Shown here one piece after another: positions 16,122 through 16,578 of a stretch of DNA of 16,578 nt. The stretch is from CBDUBS01 sp965365445 (lineage in GTDB: Bacteria > Bacteroidota > Rhodothermia > Rhodothermales > DASSAV01). Numbering within the stretch: position 1 is the first letter of the stretch; every line of letters starts with the position of its first letter. Made by a program: the position numbers and the translations under genes. Under the pieces are notes generated by a model. That model saw only the letters and a program-made list of their open reading frames with translations. It made no database searches and had not been told where the DNA came from. Where the stretch lies: positions 1 to 16,578 of the forward strand of contig CBDUBS010000070.1 of the NCBI GenBank assembly GCA_965365445.1, read 5' to 3'.

Positions 16122-16537
16122 TTTGCAAAACGGCTATGCGTACAAATTGGCGGATATGGGATGCGAAGTTCGATAGGCTTCTTCCGCCTTTTCCTGTAAT
16201 GGATATCCTTACAGGATTTATCGTGCCGAACCAACCGTATACATACGGAAACAGGTCCACGAAGAAGTACCTGTTTGACGTCGTTCAAACGGCCTTCGGC
16301 GGGGGTGCGTCTCCTGCGACAGTAGCATCCGAACCACAGGGTGGATCGCCCGGCGGGCTTAACCATAAGACGTTGCCTTCCTGGCCTCATAGTTTCGCCG
16401 TTGCGGAATTCCAATGCCTGGTCGGTTTTTAATCGATTAATCAAACGAGTTCGCTAGGGTTGACGCAGCTTTTTTATAACTTAGCCGCTGTCGGCAATCA
16501 ACGTCCGGTATTCGTCATTAAAAAAAGGCAAGTTATT
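16122..16537. other. Intergenic region between divergent fhs and the last gene
   Basis: No convincing gene is seen on either strand. Short open frames here show no recognisable family features. Near the right end there is a perfect palindrome TTAATCGATTAA (16429-16440) with an overlapping direct repeat TTAATCGA/TTAATCAA, and a TATAAC at 16475-16480 that could be a -10 element for the gene at 16538, though no properly spaced -35 was found. Confidence 0.55.
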
Positions 16538-16578
16538 ATGGCAGAGGTAGCACAATCGAGGACGGTGGAGCGGCTTGG
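16538..16578 (+). CDS. Start of an unidentified gene, cut by the right edge
   Basis: An ATG at 16538 opens a frame beginning MAEVAQSRTVERL that runs off the window after 13 codons. An AAAGG about 11 nt upstream is a plausible ribosome site, and an AT-rich stretch with TATAAC lies about 60 nt upstream. Too little is visible to name a family. Confidence 0.5.
   Translation, partial: MAEVAQSRTVERL

Noticed and set aside
16022..16444. Open frames of 77-136 codons on both strands between fhs and the last gene
   Set aside because: Their compositions look non-protein-like, they overlap the fhs leader hairpins, and none has a family signature or a convincing ribosome site.
1..16578. CRISPR arrays, insertion sequences, tRNA or rRNA genes, defence or toxin systems
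   Set aside because: No regularly spaced repeats, transposase, RNA gene folds or recognisable defence domains were seen; nearly all of the sequence is occupied by metabolic genes.

Overview
The window (about 16.6 kb, moderately GC-rich) is ordinary bacterial chromosome that is densely coded. Nothing in it looks like a phage, an insertion sequence, a CRISPR array or an RNA gene. The best guess for the organism is the Bacteroidota/Rhodothermota side of the tree. The reasons are a promoter of the TTTG-N19-TAnnTTTG type in front of the URO-D genes, several good genes without a Shine-Dalgarno sequence, Tat- and lipoprotein-exported carbohydrate enzymes, and a compact hutU-hutH-hutI-hutG operon ending in the HutG (formamide-releasing) route. 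No taxonomic marker gene is present, so this placement is an inference.

Layout. (1) Positions 1-3334, minus strand: an exported glycoside hydrolase operon, with a Tat-exported GH10 enzyme first and a GH42-like beta-galactosidase-family enzyme second, cut by the left edge. (2) Positions 3335-3745: an AT-rich divergent control region with a perfect LacI-type palindrome. (3) Positions 3746-5092, plus strand: a Tat-exported Gfo/Idh/MocA oxidoreductase, closed by a long hairpin terminator. (4) Positions 5194-7463, minus strand: two translationally coupled URO-D superfamily proteins, probably methyltransferase-like and not HemE. (5) Positions 7633-12991, plus strand: the complete histidine-to-glutamate pathway, hutU, hutH, hutI and hutG, with gaps of 1 and 11 nt and an 8-nt overlap. 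(6) Positions 13080-14243, plus strand: a lipoprotein aldose 1-epimerase. (7) Positions 14342-16018, minus strand: formate-tetrahydrofolate ligase (fhs), whose upstream region can form two mutually exclusive hairpins, the second followed by a U-rich run. (8) Positions 16538 to the end, plus strand: the first 13 codons of an unidentified gene.

How it works together. HutH deaminates histidine to urocanate, HutU hydrates it to imidazolonepropionate, HutI opens the ring to formimidoylglutamate, and HutG splits that into glutamate and formamide. The left cluster looks like extracytoplasmic polysaccharide or oligosaccharide processing (GH10, GH42-like, Gfo/Idh), and the lipid-anchored GalM fits that sugar theme better than the hut theme. 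Fhs charges formate onto tetrahydrofolate.

No clearly new multi-gene system was found. The points most worth a second look are the attenuator-like leader of fhs, the URO-D pair in which the second member lacks one zinc-ligand cysteine, and the divergent sugar cluster with its LacI-type site.
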